Below, piece by piece: positions 12,620-13,049 of a DNA stretch of 13,049 bases. The position numbers were made by a program, and so were the translations under genes. Below the pieces are notes generated by a model. It saw nothing but the letters and a program-made list of their open reading frames with translations. It did not search any database and had not been told where the DNA came from. The DNA comes from Ilumatobacteraceae bacterium (lineage in GTDB: Bacteria > Actinomycetota > Acidimicrobiia > Acidimicrobiales > Ilumatobacteraceae), in NCBI GenBank assembly GCA_021741795.1, contig JAIOXC010000030.1, positions 1 through 13,049 on the forward strand. The letters are read 5' to 3'. Numbering within the stretch: the stretch's first letter is position 1; every line of letters begins with the position of its first letter.

Positions 12620-13049
12620 ATGAAAGCAGCACAGAAAAACACCACAGTCGAAGTGTTTGATACAACCCTGCGCGACGGCATGCAGGTGGAAGGCGTATCG
12701 GCCAGCGTCGAAGACAAGTTGCGCATCGCTGAGCAACTTGATTATTTGGGTGTGCACTTCATTGAAGGTGGATGGCCAGGCGCAAACCCAAAGGACATTG
12801 AGTTTTTCGCCCGTGCTCAAAAAGAATTGAAACTGACAACGTCAACACTGGTGGCATTTGGTTCGACACGCCGACCGTTGGGCAAAGTGGACGATGATCC
12901 GACGCTGCGCAACTTGATCGAATCGAACACGCCTGCGGTATGCATCGTTGCAAAATCATCGGACTATCACGTAGAGCAAGCATTGCAGACAACGCTTGAC
13001 GAAGGCTTGGCCATGATTGGCGACTCGGTGAAGTTTTTGCACGGTGCTG
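12620..13049 (+). CDS. cimA: (R)-citramalate synthase, N-terminal part (runs off right edge)
   Basis: Role: condenses acetyl-CoA and pyruvate to (R)-citramalate, the entry to threonine-independent isoleucine synthesis. Seen: 143 complete codons from ATG 12620 to the window end. FDTTLRDGMQVEG (13-25) carries the metal-binding aspartate of the DRE-TIM (HMG-CoA lyase-like) family. SVEDKLRIAEQLDYLGV (29-45), FIEGGWPGANPKDIEFF (47-63) and VAFGSTRRP (78-86) are characteristic of the citramalate synthase branch; 2-isopropylmalate synthase and homocitrate synthase lack the EGGWPG form. AAAGAGA about five bases upstream is a modest ribosome site. Expression probably depends on read-through of the terminator at 12556-12581. 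The C-terminal regulatory domain lies outside the window. Confidence 0.92.
   Translation, partial: MKAAQKNTTVEVFDTTLRDGMQVEGVSASVEDKLRIAEQLDYLGVHFIEGGWPGANPKDIEFFARAQKELKLTTSTLVAFGSTRRPLGKVDDDPTLRNLIESNTPAVCIVAKSSDYHVEQALQTTLDEGLAMIGDSVKFLHGA

Noticed and set aside
1..13049. CRISPR array, tRNA or rRNA gene, insertion sequence or prophage
   Set aside because: I saw no spaced long direct repeats, tRNA cloverleaf, rRNA segments, transposase or phage genes in any frame.

Overview
The window is a compact bacterial chromosomal segment of roughly balanced base composition. It looks like an actinobacterium. An Acidimicrobiia-type lineage (Ilumatobacteraceae-like) is my best guess, made from protein resemblance and gene grouping without any database search. 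Supporting hints are the actinobacterial form of LeuB, a CimA-type citramalate synthase, and several genes that lack a properly spaced Shine-Dalgarno site but have a -10-like hexamer 6-9 nt before the start codon, the leaderless arrangement common in actinobacteria.

Layout. 1-671 (minus): the N-terminal 145 residues of a homospermidine synthase-like enzyme running off the left edge, preceded by an unrecognised 79-residue ORF that overlaps it by four bases (GTGA). 814-2007 (plus): a minimal DEAD-box RNA helicase. 2080-2678 (plus): a toxin-antitoxin-like pair, a clear PIN-domain VapC toxin behind an unrecognised small partner. 2675-4691 (minus): leuC-leuD, facing vapC tail to tail. 4769-5305 (plus): an uncharacterised protein with an eight-aspartate run. 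5343-8910 (plus): nadA-nadB-nadC, the complete aspartate-to-nicotinate-mononucleotide route. 8917-10257 (minus): greA followed by an alpha/beta hydrolase. 10305-12296 (plus): leuB-ilvE. 12297-12619: a gene-poor stretch rich in regulatory structure. 12620-end (plus): the start of cimA.

Function. Branched-chain amino acid synthesis dominates: leuC, leuD and leuB (leucine pathway steps that are also used on citramalate derivatives in isoleucine synthesis), ilvE (final transamination) and cimA (threonine-independent entry to isoleucine). De novo NAD synthesis is the second theme.

The most notable region is 12297-12619. It holds (i) a short ORF, MNHFGATSASIAIIIIS, with a run of four isoleucine codons, followed by a hairpin and a strong intrinsic terminator just before cimA, which together look like isoleucine-sensing transcription attenuation; and (ii) upstream of that, six DnaA-box-like 9-mers in direct orientation, phased exactly 12 bp apart in blocks of four and two, an unexpected place for a DnaA-binding or origin-like array.
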